Source: Laspinema sp963821735
Lineage (GTDB): Bacteria > Cyanobacteriota > Cyanobacteriia > Cyanobacteriales > Laspinemataceae
Direction of reading: 5' to 3'
Assembly: GCA_963821735.1 (NCBI GenBank)
Contig: CAWGFK010000012.1
Coordinates: 1 to 64,000, forward strand
DNA: 64,000 nt
The position numbers and the translations under genes were made by a program. Below the pieces are notes generated by a model. That model worked only from the letters and a program-made list of their open reading frames with translations. It did not search any database and was not told where the DNA came from. Of the stretch, positions 1-7,638 are shown in pieces (position 1 is the first letter of the stretch; each line of letters starts with the position of its first letter).

Positions 1-2
1 CG

Positions 3-188
3 TTAATAACAATGGGTTAAATATTTTCCTTTTCCAATTAAAATAATCATGTCCGTCTTATGTTCTTGAACAGGTTGAGATGATGATAAGGGTTTGGGGT
101 CAGGATAGTTAGGTGTAATTAAGTCAAAAACTTCATGTTTGACATCAACATCTGACTGAAGATTTAACCAAGATAGTACATTTTCCAT
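3..188 (-). CDS. Hypothetical protein, 61 aa
   Basis: Short leftward open frame with an ATG start and a TAA stop just inside the window edge. I recognise no family. The middle is rich in Pro and Ser and there is no membrane segment. It is the last gene seen in the leftward block of the element. The start could be truncated, because the stretch between it and the GIY-YIG remnant has no other signal. Confidence 0.4.
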   Translation of the reverse strand: MENVLSWLNLQSDVDVKHEVFDLITPNYPDPKPLSSSQPVQEHKTDMIILIGKGKYLTHCY

Positions 189-249
189 ATCAGGAAAGGG
201 ACCAAAACATTTAGAGAATTTGGCAGAGTAAGCTTAAAACTGTAAACAT

Positions 250-846
250 TCAAATCCTTTGTGCTAGAGATTTTAACCATTGAATAGAGGGTTCGGGGAG
301 GTCAAACCATTCCCCATGTTGACGAAATAGATTGTAATTGTTGATGAAGTTTTTTCTCAAGAGTGGCAGAATCCCCAGTAGGAATATAACAAATCAATTC
401 TAATTCCCGAGAATTCATAGTTCCGAGTTGACGTAATCGACGCTGTAAATTATTAGTGCGACCGATTTTGACTAAATTACCGCTGCGAACAACATAGACG
501 AATCCATGAACTGAGGAATTTGTAGTAGTCGGGAATTGGCCGGTAGTAATTTTCTGAAGTTTATCCAGATTAAGTTTGATATTGAGTTCACCAGCCAATA
601 GTTGAGAAGGATTAGTGGGATAAGCGATCGCCAATAAATCTTGCTGTTTCAGTAGTTCAAGACTAGATTGGACTTCTTCCCGTGGCGATCGCAATAATTT
701 CTCTAAAACTTTGATACTTGTATTGACTTCACCATTTTGAATTCATTCTGACCAGAGAATATCTAAGAGACAGCAGGCTTGAAAATCTGGATAAATTTCA
801 CCTGAATCTAATCTATAAATGTGCCAAAACCAATTTGAACAAACCA
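250..846 (-). pseudogene. GIY-YIG / T5orf172-type nuclease-like protein, disrupted
   Basis: Reconstructed from three pieces. An ATG at 846 opens a frame of about 35 codons ending in an in-frame TGA near 740. The same frame then runs from a TTG at 694 to 302. A one-base shift near 330 restores the expected C-terminus (HGEWFDLPEPS, ending at 250). The centre carries the GIY-YIG core: GFVYVVRSGNLVKIGRT followed by an Arg-rich helix, as in T5orf172/MUG113-like proteins. Such domains are single-strand or structure-specific nucleases common in phages and plasmids. The visible catalytic Tyr and Arg positions remain, but one stop and one frameshift separate the protein into non-functional parts unless the assembly is wrong. 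Confidence 0.65.
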
Positions 847-902
847 TGATGAATCATTAGATAAACATCAAAGTTTAAAGCGAGAGCAAAGAGCATTTGC
901 CA

Positions 903-1250
903 TCAGTCAGGAGCATAATAATCAAAATCTACTTGAATCCAGCCTTGTTTTTGGAGATGAGTTTGCAGATGTGGGTTATAACAATTTTCCACTCTGACTG
1001 GATAAGGACTATTTGCCCGACAGAATTGTAGAAACTGCTTCCCTAATCCTTGAAAGTGATATTTTTCCTCAACCTCAATAGTTGCAATATCCAAAAATTC
1101 TTTCATCTCCTGATTATAATTTCTCACTGATTTCCTGAGATAAACTTTCATCTTTTTATCACTTATCCACAACCTCAATACTTTGACCTGTTGAGCTTTA
1201 GCCAAAAAATCAATTAATTGGAATTTGATTTCTTCAGAAAGTTTCAGCAT
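903..1250 (-). CDS. GNAT-like acetyltransferase, small
   Basis: About 115 aa. The C-terminal half has a GNAT-like acetyl-CoA pattern: a beta strand (ATIEVEEKYHFQGLGKQFL) with the Q-G-L-G-K pyrophosphate loop, then a later NPHLQTHLQKQGW segment like the end of GNAT folds. The family transfers an acetyl group to an amine; the substrate is not predictable here. Two ATGs are possible (1271 and 1250), produced by a duplicated 14-base stretch. I chose 1250 because GAGGAG lies just before it, whereas 1271 would overlap the upstream gene. The call rests on one motif and a short fold. Confidence 0.45.
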   Translation of the reverse strand: MLKLSEEIKFQLIDFLAKAQQVKVLRLWISDKKMKVYLRKSVRNYNQEMKEFLDIATIEVEEKYHFQGLGKQFLQFCRANSPYPVRVENCYNPHLQTHLQKQGWIQVDFDYYAPD

Positions 1251-1257
1251 AAACTCC

Positions 1258-1596
1258 TCAAGTTTCAGCATAATTAAAACATTGTTTTGCTCTATCTGTT
1301 AAGGATAAAATATCCAAAACTTCAAGTAATTCTTTGGCCTTTTCATTACCCTTTAAAGACCTATATCTCAAATAATGAAGAATTACTGATTCTTCAATAA
1401 GTACATAACGAGTATTATCTGTAATATGGGTAAAACGAACTAAATCTTGTTGATTGGAGAGGAATCGTTTGAACATTTTAGGAGTTTCACCCAACAAATT
1501 AGTGATATCGGCTACAGCAAAGTAATATTTTCCATTATTACCAACAAATGGATAAATCTGGAGAGTTGCTTCTGCATTCGGTGCTTTGGTGAACAT
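1258..1596 (-). CDS. Hypothetical protein, 112 aa
   Basis: Soluble leftward gene directly upstream of the GNAT-like gene; the two overlap or abut, so they are probably co-transcribed. The central part (YFAVADITNLLGETPKMF, then RFLSNQ and VLIEESVILHYLRYRS) reads as small alpha/beta elements followed by helices. It distantly resembles the Bro-N or ORF6N type of phage antirepressor domain, but I would not assign that. The start ATG at 1596 lies 20 bases downstream of a short hairpin. Confidence 0.55.
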   Translation of the reverse strand: MFTKAPNAEATLQIYPFVGNNGKYYFAVADITNLLGETPKMFKRFLSNQQDLVRFTHITDNTRYVLIEESVILHYLRYRSLKGNEKAKELLEVLDILSLTDRAKQCFNYAET

Positions 1597-1615
1597 AATT
1601 GATCATAAAGTATAG

Positions 1616-1633
1616 GGGCGGAATAAACCGCCC
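1616..1633 (-). other. Intercistronic hairpin GGGCGG/CCGCCC
   Basis: Perfect 6-bp inverted repeat with a 6-base loop (AATAAA on the plus strand), between the stop at 1641 and the start at 1596. There is no U-tract on the transcribed side, so it is not an obvious terminator. It is one of a series of similar gaps in this arm. Confidence 0.6.
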
Positions 1634-1640
1634 AAACCAA

Positions 1641-2094
1641 TTAAATCAAATCTTCAAGGATTAGTTGAGTAATCAGTTCTTTTGGCGGAACCCAAAGACC
1701 TTGCTTACCTTGACAAGGAATGGGGTCAATTTTCCGTATATTACTTAGTTGCCAAGCATAACGACCTGGCTGCCAATTTCCACAAAGTCTTTCCAATTCT
1801 GATTGTTTTTCAATAAATTCCTCAGTCATTAAAATGCAATCAGTCAATTCAGCGATCGCCACTATCTTACCCAAATCCTGAGTAAAGTCAAAATTAGGAA
1901 ATATTCACTGAAAGGTTCAAGTTCTGATTATAATGGAGTTCGTTTGGCTGAATGAATTAGAATAGTTCCTTTGATAATTAGTTGACCAACTTCTGGTTTC
2001 AATTTGTTTGAATTGATTAGCAATTAATCCAGCCCAAGGTTGCCATAAGTGTAATTCCTCGAATTAGTTGTAATTGTTCTATTGTTTGTGACAT
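1641..2094 (-). pseudogene. ASCH-domain (PUA-like) protein, decayed
   Basis: Reading the three minus frames between the ATG at 2094 and the stop at 1641 recovers an ASCH protein in pieces: an early WQPWAGLIANQFKQIETRSW segment, then GTILIHSAKRTP, then NFDFTQDLGKIVAIAEL, and finally the intact C-terminal piece (GNWQPGRYAWQLSNI, GKQGLWVPP). The K-x-I-E-T-R-S/T-W and GRYAW..N motifs are diagnostic of ASCH proteins, an RNA-binding PUA-like fold often found in mobile elements. At least three frameshifts and one in-frame TAA interrupt it, so it is a pseudogene rather than one sequencing slip. Confidence 0.7.
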
Positions 2095-2116
2095 ATTATT
2101 CTCCTATTTGAGGAAA

Positions 2117-2140
2117 TAGAGGCAGAACTACCTACCTCTA
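2117..2140 (-). other. Intercistronic hairpin TAGAGG/CCTCTA, copy 1
   Basis: Inverted repeat of 6 bp plus internal AG/CT pairing. It shares its sequence with the hairpin at 2384-2407, making a repeated intergenic element on both sides of the 73-aa gene. Confidence 0.55.
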
Positions 2141-2146
2141 AGATGC

Positions 2147-2368
2147 TTAAAACCTTTTTTGGAGTTCATCTTTCCAAACGTTCTCCTTCAAGAAGTCAAC
2201 AGACTGTTTCACCAACCCAAGTTCTGGGTCAACTAAGAAGCAGTCAGGACAAAAGAGACGATTAAATTTGCCTTGATTCCGGGCTGCTTTTAACTCTTGA
2301 ACTGAATTACAAACAATTGCATCAGATATAGATAGAGTTCCGCCCTGTAATGAAGAAACGATGTACAT
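2147..2368 (-). CDS. CPDCF-motif small protein, 73 aa (paralogue A)
   Basis: Complete small soluble protein beginning MYIVS and ending in a basic KRF tail. The centre has a CPDCF motif that could hold a metal or a disulfide, followed by K-Q-S and LKEN. It aligns end to end with the 74-aa protein at 9344-9568, roughly half of the positions being identical, so the element carries two paralogues. No known family is recognised. Copies of the same TAGAGG hairpin flank it. Confidence 0.65.
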   Translation of the reverse strand: MYIVSSLQGGTLSISDAIVCNSVQELKAARNQGKFNRLFCPDCFLVDPELGLVKQSVDFLKENVWKDELQKRF

Positions 2369-2383
2369 TGAAATTCTCCTAAA

Positions 2384-2407
2384 TAGAGGCAGGACAACCT
2401 ACCTCTA
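2384..2407 (-). other. Intercistronic hairpin TAGAGG/CCTCTA, copy 2
   Basis: Inverted repeat TAGAGG...CCTCTA with an inner AGG/CCT stem. It is nearly the same sequence as 2117-2140 and lies between the 90-aa gene and the CPDCF gene. Confidence 0.55.
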
Positions 2408-2421
2408 AATCTGGTTAGACT

Positions 2422-2741
2422 TTATTGATTTTCATCAGATTCTAAATTCTCAGTTGAATCAGTTTCAGTTAGGTTATCAGTTGGTCATCATCAGTCTCAT
2501 CATTTTTGACTAGGATGCCAAAGTTTAAATCTCCTTCTTCAAAATCATATTCAAAGCCCACGACTTTGGCATTATCGTAAACTTTTTTCAAGAAATCACG
2601 AAATTCAGGATGAATCCGAATATATGCGACTTTAATTTTTCTGACAGACACCAAATATTGAAGTTTGGCATCATCTGGAATTGGTTGACCGTCTAATGTA
2701 ACCAATTTGATATCAAGAGCATCTGGTTCAAATGTTTGCAT
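2422..2741 (-). CDS. Hypothetical acidic protein, probably frameshifted near its end
   Basis: The open frame from the ATG at 2741 ends at 2469 after DDDQLIT. Skipping one base there continues an acidic tail (DNLTETDSTENLESDENQ) to a stop at 2422, which fits the composition before the break. The body includes a VSVRKIKVAYIRIHPEFRDF segment and a YDFEEGDLNFGILV strand pair. Function unknown. Confidence 0.5.
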
Positions 2742-2881
2742 GGTATGAGTCCAAATTGTGTGTTAGTTTAACCGGGATGATTTATCATCATCATAATCAC
2801 GACGACCTTGTTCTGGTGCAGCCATCAAGATAGAATCTGGATTGAGGATTGATTATGAGATTAATTGATGGAAACAATAAA

Positions 2882-3217
2882 CTAATCGTGGTGAGCAGAG
2901 GGAAAAATCTCATCCTGGTAGATACAATTAAGTTTTTCATGGATATAATCCACTTGATAAGGTTGTAGTCTTAGAACCTTCCCGGTGTGCTGATTGTGTT
3001 CACGAAAATCCAAGGTTGGATTATTTTGTTGAAATTCGTAAGCTACTTTAATGAATTCGTTCATCAATCCGGTAAATTCGAGAAACGCATGGCATTGAGT
3101 AGCGATCGCCGCTTGATAAAATTCATGTGAGGCTTTCCGCATCAACTCCAGTGATTGTTCTGGAGTTAAATTCAATGATTCAGTTATAGATTTGGTTGAT
3201 TTAGTGGATTTAGGCAT
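2882..3217 (-). CDS. Hypothetical helical protein, 111 aa
   Basis: Complete soluble protein with a Ser/Thr/Lys-rich N-terminus followed by predicted helices (LTPEQSLELMRKASHEFYQAA, then a Cys/His/Phe-rich helix) and a Tyr-rich end. It has no recognised family. An upstream perfect 10-bp hairpin (3251-3278) separates it from the Cys-rich remnant. Confidence 0.55.
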   Translation of the reverse strand: MPKSTKSTKSITESLNLTPEQSLELMRKASHEFYQAAIATQCHAFLEFTGLMNEFIKVAYEFQQNNPTLDFREHNQHTGKVLRLQPYQVDYIHEKLNCIYQDEIFPSAHHD

Positions 3218-3250
3218 GATTTAATGATGGATTGATGGATTTGATGGATT

Positions 3251-3278
3251 TGAGGAAAGTTGACTATTACTTTCCTCA
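3251..3278 (-). other. Intercistronic hairpin, perfect 10-bp stem
   Basis: TGAGGAAAGT (3251-3260) pairs perfectly with ACTTTCCTCA (3269-3278) across an 8-base loop. It lies between genes and is not followed by a U-run in the leftward direction. Confidence 0.65.
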
Positions 3279-3310
3279 ATTAGAGTTAGTGTGCATTGCT
3301 CTTTAACAAC

Positions 3311-3527
3311 TCATTCTAGAAATTCTTTAGAAGTCAAATAGAACGAACAAGAATTCGCATAAGTTGGGTCTGGGTTTTCCAGAGGTTGGTCAGTCTCACT
3401 AACCCCAGGATTTTGACAGTCCCAACCCTTTGCTCAGTTCTTCGGTAGTTTCATTGTGCCATTTATAGCAAGAAACACAATCTAAACATGATTTGGTTGT
3501 TGATTTGGTTTGTTCTAATGTTGACAT
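3311..3527 (-). pseudogene. Cys-rich small protein, paralogue 1 (frameshifted)
   Basis: From the ATG at 3527 the frame reads MSTLEQ...SCLDCVSCYKWH and stops early. Removing one G near 3430 (a GGG run) restores GWDCQNPGVSETDQP and then YANSCSFY to a stop at 3311. The pattern CxxCxxC, then GWxC, then a late C is the same as in the proteins at 3995-4222 and 4246-4513. It is probably a small zinc-binding protein. Broken by a single indel. Confidence 0.55.
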
Positions 3528-3625
3528 AATCACTCCAAATGTCATCTAGTCTCTCTCCTTCTAATTAAAGGAAGCATTTAAGGGACTTATTCATCTAATA
3601 TTTCTATTAAATGCTTTAGGGGTCC

Positions 3626-3829
3626 TTAACTCCAATGGATAGCATGAAACTTAACTCCAGGAGTAGTTAAGTCTAACTCCTCAAAGATTAACTCTGGATT
3701 AATCCCTAAGTAGGTGGGTAACTCTCTACGAACATAGAGTTCCGCCAATTCTGGAGAAGAAGCAATTATTATAGCTACTTCTAATTCGTTCCAATTTTTG
3801 TTAGCCAAGGTTACCCGATATATATTCAT
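3626..3829 (-). CDS. Hypothetical protein, 67 aa
   Basis: Small complete frame beginning MNIYRVTLANKNWNELEVAI, with a helix (SSPELAELYVRREL) and a C-terminal KFHAIHW strand. The alpha/beta pattern suggests a compact folded domain. No family is recognised. Hairpin 3876-3901 lies directly upstream. Confidence 0.5.
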   Translation of the reverse strand: MNIYRVTLANKNWNELEVAIIIASSPELAELYVRRELPTYLGINPELIFEELDLTTPGVKFHAIHWS

Positions 3830-3875
3830 TAAGCCTTCTAAGTAAACTCCACCAATTTAAGCGATAGCGGGTTAA

Positions 3876-3901
3876 TTGGAGGAAACAGTCAATTCCTCCA
3901 A
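3876..3901 (-). other. Intercistronic hairpin, perfect 9-bp stem
   Basis: TTGGAGGAA (3876-3884) and TTCCTCCAA (3893-3901) with an 8-base loop, between two leftward genes. Confidence 0.65.
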
Positions 3902-3994
3902 CTTTCCTCATAGAGATTTAGTCGGGTTGAGAAGCCCTCAAGTCTTCAAAGGCTTTATCAATCAATCATTCATTTTCAGTTCAAATTGGACCAT

Positions 3995-4222
3995 TTAAAG
4001 TTCTGCCTGAGCCATAGCTTGAAAGTCAATCATTTGAAAGAATGGACAATTTTGGGCAAATTCTTCGGGGTTTTCATCTTCATATTCATCGGGAATATTT
4101 GGATGTTGACATTTCCAACCTTGTTCTGGTGGGTCTTCTAAAGTTCCTGGAATATCCCAGGCTTTACAATTTACACAATCCAAACATGATTTAATTGGGG
4201 AAGCTGGTGATTCTTGTTTCAT
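3995..4222 (-). CDS. Cys-rich small protein, paralogue 2 (intact), 75 aa
   Basis: The only uninterrupted member of a three-gene tandem family. Cys pattern: SCLDCVNCKAW near the N-terminus, GWKCQHPN in the middle, NCPFFQ near the end, then an acidic or Gln-rich tail. Five Cys and one His could form one zinc site. The pattern resembles small cyanobacterial plasmid zinc-ribbon-like proteins, but there is no named family I can give. Flanked by its damaged paralogues at 3311-3527 and 4246-4513, probably after tandem duplication. Confidence 0.6.
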   Translation of the reverse strand: MKQESPASPIKSCLDCVNCKAWDIPGTLEDPPEQGWKCQHPNIPDEYEDENPEEFAQNCPFFQMIDFQAMAQAEL

Positions 4223-4245
4223 TGTAAGTAAATGTTGTTATGGAA

Positions 4246-4513
4246 TCAATCTGAATTCAATAGTAAATCTCTCAATTCTTCATCGCCTTTTTTAATTAAA
4301 GCCTCCATTTTTTCCTCAAACTGGGCTAGAGCTTCATAATCAATTGCTTTAAAGTATGGACAATCTGAAGCAAATCTACAGTCGGGTCTTCCAATATTTC
4401 GTGAAAGACATTTGGGTGTTTACATTCCCATCCTGATTCTCCGGGTTGTTCTAAGGTTCTATACCGTGCCATTGATGGCAATGGATACAATTCAGGCAAG
4501 ATTTTGTTGACAT
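4246..4513 (-). pseudogene. Cys-rich small protein, paralogue 3 (two frameshifts)
   Basis: An ATG at 4513 starts MSTKSCLNCIHCHQWHG. After a one-base shift the frame gives LEQPGESGWECKHPNV, and after a second shift near 4385 it gives CRFASDCPYFKAIDYEAL and an acidic tail ending at 4246. Reassembled, it matches the 3995-4222 protein along its length (CxxCxxC, GWxCxHPN, DCPYF). Two indels make it a pseudogene or a badly assembled gene. Confidence 0.55.
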
Positions 4514-4582
4514 TAGTTTGCTTTTTCAGATTGATAAAGTGTTTTAGCTGGAACCACAATTATATTGTTGCCGACTTTGGCT

Positions 4583-4924
4583 TTAGACTACAAATAATTC
4601 ATTTAGAACAATCTCAACTTGATTTTGAGTTAGACCAATTGTTTCCCCATTCCGATGAGCAACAGCGAGAACATTTCCAAATAATCTGATTGAATAACTT
4701 TGGTCAACACAAGTTACAGGAAATGATTTATACAAGAAAGAATCATCACAAACCAAATCTATGTTTGGGTCTGAAAACCGATGATAGACGAATTCAATTG
4801 AAGCATCATCCCCTTCTTCCCCTACGAGATTCTGCATATTTTTGAGAGTTAGTTCATCATTACGAACTGAAACTTTACCTTGTTGAATTAGTAGAAACAT
4901 AATTTTGATTAGAAACCTCAACAA
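4583..4924 (-). CDS. Hypothetical protein, about 113 aa
   Basis: Leftward frame with an ATG at 4924. A second ATG nine codons in (FLLIQQGKVSVRNDEL) may be the real start, because the first residues are hydrophobic and unlike the rest. The body is a mixed alpha/beta protein with a late RLFGNVLAVAHRNGE strand and a helix at the end. Unknown family; no motif supports a function. Confidence 0.5.
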   Translation of the reverse strand: MLRFLIKIMFLLIQQGKVSVRNDELTLKNMQNLVGEEGDDASIEFVYHRFSDPNIDLVCDDSFLYKSFPVTCVDQSYSIRLFGNVLAVAHRNGETIGLTQNQVEIVLNELFVV

Positions 4925-4949
4925 CTAGAAGCGAGAGCTAGGGAAAAAA

Positions 4950-5147
4950 TCAACTATTTTCAGTTGATTGTTGAATCAGAACTAACCAAATTGATTGATA
5001 AACAAACTCAGTAAATTGGTCCAATATTTTGACATCATCTGGATTATTCAAATCAACTTGATAAAGATTGCATTTATTTAGTCTATTGAATTCTGCTACC
5101 AATTCTTGATTTGATGCACATTCTTTTAAACATTCTTGAAAATCCAT
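4950..5147 (-). CDS. Hypothetical protein, 65 aa
   Basis: Short Asn/Gln-rich frame starting MDFQECLKECASNQEL. Helical in appearance, with two early Cys and an aromatic C-terminal helix. It lies between two other small genes with gaps of about 25 bases, consistent with one leftward operon. No family is recognised. Confidence 0.45.
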   Translation of the reverse strand: MDFQECLKECASNQELVAEFNRLNKCNLYQVDLNNPDDVKILDQFTEFVYQSIWLVLIQQSTENS

Positions 5148-5172
5148 AATAATTCTGATTATTGAATAACGA

Positions 5173-5445
5173 TTATCGAGAAATTATTTGATATTGAGAC
5201 CAAGAAAGTGTAGAGGAGTGTGGATGTAGTTGTTGGAATTGGGTAACAGAGTTTTGCCAAATCAAATCAGACATATAAGGTTGACGAACCAGAGTAGCGC
5301 AATTGCATCCTTCTGAATAACAGGTTAATCTGGGAATATTTTCATTGAAACCGGCATAGTCAAAGACTACTTTGTGGGTATTTTCAACCAACTCAAATCT
5401 CCTATTCTGTGAATATTTCGATTGCTGTTGAATAGGCATCACCAT
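5173..5445 (-). CDS. Hypothetical protein, 90 aa
   Basis: Complete frame with a CYSEGCNCATLV cysteine cluster (three Cys within seven residues) that could bind metal, and a Gln/Ser/Tyr-rich end. Its start overlaps the end of the upstream gene by about 44 bases, so the true start may be later, or the upstream stop may be displaced by an indel. Function unknown. Confidence 0.4.
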   Translation of the reverse strand: MVMPIQQQSKYSQNRRFELVENTHKVVFDYAGFNENIPRLTCYSEGCNCATLVRQPYMSDLIWQNSVTQFQQLHPHSSTLSWSQYQIISR

Positions 5446-5888
5446 CTTTTCTTAGAGCCTTTAACCCTAATTGGAATATTTTTACTCTCAGAGCTACAGA
5501 CTCCTCATCATCTTTATCAAGGAAATCATTCAATTCTTTTGAATCCTTGAAGTTTGCTAATTCTGGTAATTCATCTTCATCCAAATCAAAATCACTAAAC
5601 CTGAATGCACAAACTTTTTTCTCAACAACTACATCAGGAACTGGAACATCAGGAACTGGAACATCATCAACAGAATCAACCCCAACTTTCTTGGCAACAT
5701 CATCAGGAATCTCAACATTTAGGGGAAAAAATTTGCTGAATAATATGCTGAACCCTTTCTTTTTCCAGGAATCCAGATAAGACTTCTGCAACACAAATCT
5801 CTAATGATTGATATTCGGGAAACTTACCCTTATCATACAAAATTTCAATCAATTGTACAAAGGCTTCATCGGCAGTAAAGTATGTCAT
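5402..5888 (-). CDS. Hypothetical acidic protein, frameshifted near the start
   Basis: An ATG at 5888 opens MTYFTADEAFVQLIEILYDK and reads to SGFLEKE. A one-base shift in an AAAAAGAAAGGG stretch near 5760 then joins the longer frame (GFSILFSKFFPLNVEIPDD ...) that stops at 5402. The middle has a short repeat coding VPVPDV twice (5638-5665) and an acidic stretch DFDLDEDELPEL. The C-terminal third is helical. No family is recognised. The reconstruction rests on composition and on the absence of a good start at 5794. Confidence 0.45.
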
Positions 5889-5939
5889 GGGTTTTTGGGA
5901 ATGTAAATGAACAGGTTTTCGTCGCTAATAGATGTAGAC

Positions 5940-6266
5940 TTATTGATGAAAAGTTGTTGTGGCTTTATCTTGACACCATGCAACAACGGACAACCAATTT
6001 TTTGCGGACATATTAGAATTATCGATTTCAGAAACAGATTTTATCATTGGGTCTGCCAATACTCTCTTAAAAATCGCATTTCGTGTTGAAAGTACATGAT
6101 TATATTCATTGGTTGAACACTCTGCCCATAAAAGAATGGATGCTTGATTTGCAGAAAATTCTATAAGAAGAGTCCAGGATTTCGGTGGAATCTTACTGGC
6201 AATTTCTTCTATTTTTGCTAATTCTGGAGGAATTGTATCCAAATAAAATCCTAATGCTTTAGTCAT
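5940..6266 (-). CDS. Hypothetical protein, 108 aa
   Basis: Complete leftward frame. A hydrophobic beta-rich core (SWTLLIEFSANQASILLWAEC) is followed by a helix and a Trp/Cys-containing end. No transmembrane segment and no known motif. It belongs to the same small-gene operon. Confidence 0.5.
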   Translation of the reverse strand: MTKALGFYLDTIPPELAKIEEIASKIPPKSWTLLIEFSANQASILLWAECSTNEYNHVLSTRNAIFKRVLADPMIKSVSEIDNSNMSAKNWLSVVAWCQDKATTTFHQ

Positions 6267-6321
6267 TGGTTTTCCTTTTAATGAACGATTGAAACGATTG
6301 AAAAACCCGATTAAACAGTTA

Positions 6322-6582
6322 TCAACTATTTTCAGGTATTTCGACTATGTAAATATCGAATAACTGATAAATAGCATTCAATAAATCATCAATGGACATT
6401 TTAGCGATTTGTCCTTCAATATATGATTGGGTATCAATATCATTATCATCAAGAGAGAAATTATCTGATATCATAACCAATTCTTGCAGAGTAATTTCTC
6501 CAGTTTTGACATAATCAACCAACCATTGTCTAATTTCATCTGCTTGAACTTGACGTTTTTCAGGATGTCGTAATTGGAGCAT
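6322..6582 (-). CDS. Hypothetical protein, about 86 aa
   Basis: The open frame reaches 6663, but I favour the ATG at 6582 (MLQLRHPEKRQVQADEIRQW). AGAGAG precedes it, and the longer version would translate the hairpin at 6616-6636 and overlap the Ycf35-like gene. The protein is acidic and helical (ADEIRQWLVDYV, LDDNDIDTQSYIEG) and ends in a hydrophobic IYQLFDIYIVEI stretch. Unknown family. Lies directly downstream of the DUF1257 gene. Confidence 0.45.
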   Translation of the reverse strand: MLQLRHPEKRQVQADEIRQWLVDYVKTGEITLQELVMISDNFSLDDNDIDTQSYIEGQIAKMSIDDLLNAIYQLFDIYIVEIPENS

Positions 6583-6615
6583 TGACCGAATCTCTCTTGA
6601 GTTTATGGAGTTGAT

Positions 6616-6636
6616 AGGCCGGAAATAGACCGGCCT
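6616..6636 (-). other. Intercistronic hairpin AGGCCGG/CCGGCCT
   Basis: Perfect 7-bp stem with a 7-base loop. A related but shorter hairpin (GCCGG/CCGGC) sits at 7151-7167, so the gaps on both sides of the Ycf35-like gene share a GCCGG stem. Confidence 0.6.
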
Positions 6637-6653
6637 GAAAGAGTTATTGGGAA

Positions 6654-7025
6654 TCAGACCCAACCTGCCATTACCAAACGAACCGAACCATCTTCAAGAG
6701 TTTCTTGAGATTCAATCTCATACCCCTTTTGTTGAGCATAGTCTTTTACAACATTACTTGCATAAGTTTGATTAATTTGCTGGATAAATTCTTTTTGAAG
6801 GTCAACTCCCCAGAAGTCAGCAATCGCCTCATAAACCTCTCCATTTTTGACATAACCAATATCGTAACCATTTTGGCGTTTGATAACATAATCCCCCTTA
6901 GTTTGGATTCCTTGATAGCCTCGGACAATGCTATTGGTTTCTACAACATAATTTAGTTGCTGTAGAGTTTGGTGTAAAATCTTTCCATTGCGGATTTGGG
7001 TTTTGATTGTTGTAAAGTGTGACAT
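6654..7025 (-). CDS. DUF1257 / Ycf35-like protein, 123 aa
   Basis: Starts MSHFTTIKTQIRNG, the near-invariant opening of the DUF1257 (Ycf35) family. It continues with RGYQG, then NGYDIGYVKNG and YEAIADFWGVD, also hallmarks, and ends with the strand LEDGSVRLVMAGW. Full length for the family (about 120-130 aa). Ycf35 is conserved in cyanobacteria and red-lineage plastids, and its biochemical role is not established. In this window it shares an element with a Ycf46-like ATPase, another plastid-conserved family. Whether the two act together is inference only. It is probably an accessory paralogue of a chromosomal gene. Confidence 0.85.
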   Translation of the reverse strand: MSHFTTIKTQIRNGKILHQTLQQLNYVVETNSIVRGYQGIQTKGDYVIKRQNGYDIGYVKNGEVYEAIADFWGVDLQKEFIQQINQTYASNVVKDYAQQKGYEIESQETLEDGSVRLVMAGWV

Positions 7026-7150
7026 ACTTACCTTTTCTCCGTGGATAATTTTGTTTCTGTTTCCGAGAATGTTTCTGATTCTGTTTCCGGTTTTTGGAAA
7101 TTCAGATAAAGATGGGGTGAAATAACGAAAACTTTGTTGGGGTTGAATAA

Positions 7151-7167
7151 GCCGGAATCACACCGGC
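7151..7167 (-). other. Intercistronic hairpin GCCGG/CCGGC
   Basis: 5-bp perfect stem with a 7-base loop, extended by imperfect AAG/CT pairs, between 7176 and the Ycf35-like gene. The gap 7026-7175 also carries GTTTCTG/GATTCTG repeats at about 7050-7090. Confidence 0.45.
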
Positions 7168-7175
7168 CTAAGTGA

Positions 7176-7589
7176 TTATGAGATATCAGGGAAGCCAAAA
7201 TGTAGTCGGACAACTTTTGATTTATCCGGTTCTGATGTCGGTTGAGAATCTTGAAAATTATGAGGCTGAGAATTCAATTCCGGGATTTGTTGGAGAAACT
7301 TTTTTGAGAAAAGTTTAAGGTTTGTGAGTTCAATGATATTTTGGGCAATATAATCTGAATCATATCCCCCAGCACAACCTTCGTCAGGACATAACATTTC
7401 TCCAAAAATCTGGTTCCCTTTATGAAACACAAACAGTTCGTAGTCATCTAATTTTAACTCACTGTTTCCATCGTTTCCAGCCACTAAAGCATCAAGAAGA
7501 TAATTCCACTCTTCAAAGAAGAATGTTCCTAAACTTGAACAGAGTTTAATTCCGGTTTCAGGGTTCAGATTTAACATAATTTCCTCCAA
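7176..7589 (-). CDS. Hypothetical protein, about 134-137 aa
   Basis: The second ATG at 7577 (MLNLNPETGIKLC) follows GGAGGAAATTATG and may share initiation with the first. The protein has a beta/aromatic-rich centre (FFFEEWNYLLDAL, YELFVFHKGNQIFGEML), a CPDEGC pair and a Ser/Gln/Pro-rich tail ending HFGFPDIS. No known family. It is the first gene downstream of the IscB insertion. Confidence 0.55.
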   Translation of the reverse strand: MEEIMLNLNPETGIKLCSSLGTFFFEEWNYLLDALVAGNDGNSELKLDDYELFVFHKGNQIFGEMLCPDEGCAGGYDSDYIAQNIIELTNLKLFSKKFLQQIPELNSQPHNFQDSQPTSEPDKSKVVRLHFGFPDIS

Positions 7590-7607
7590 TTATCACAAAG
7601 ATTCAGC

Positions 7608-7638
7608 GAGAGCTAGAGAGAGCTAGAGAGAGCTAGAG
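7608..7638. repeat. 10-bp tandem repeat AGCTAGAGAG, about three copies
   Basis: Three consecutive units of AGCTAGAGAG in the gap before the start at 7589. A single GCGAGAGCTAG-like unit recurs at about 4930-4942. Too short for a CRISPR. It could be slippage expansion or a protein-binding array. Confidence 0.7.

Noticed and set aside
7028..7213. 61-aa leftward ORF between the Ycf35-like and upstream gene
   Set aside because: Made mostly of the GTTTCTG repeat and overlaps the neighbouring gene; probably not translated.
7608..7638. Short CRISPR-like repeat
   Set aside because: Only a 10-bp tandem slippage repeat with no spacers.
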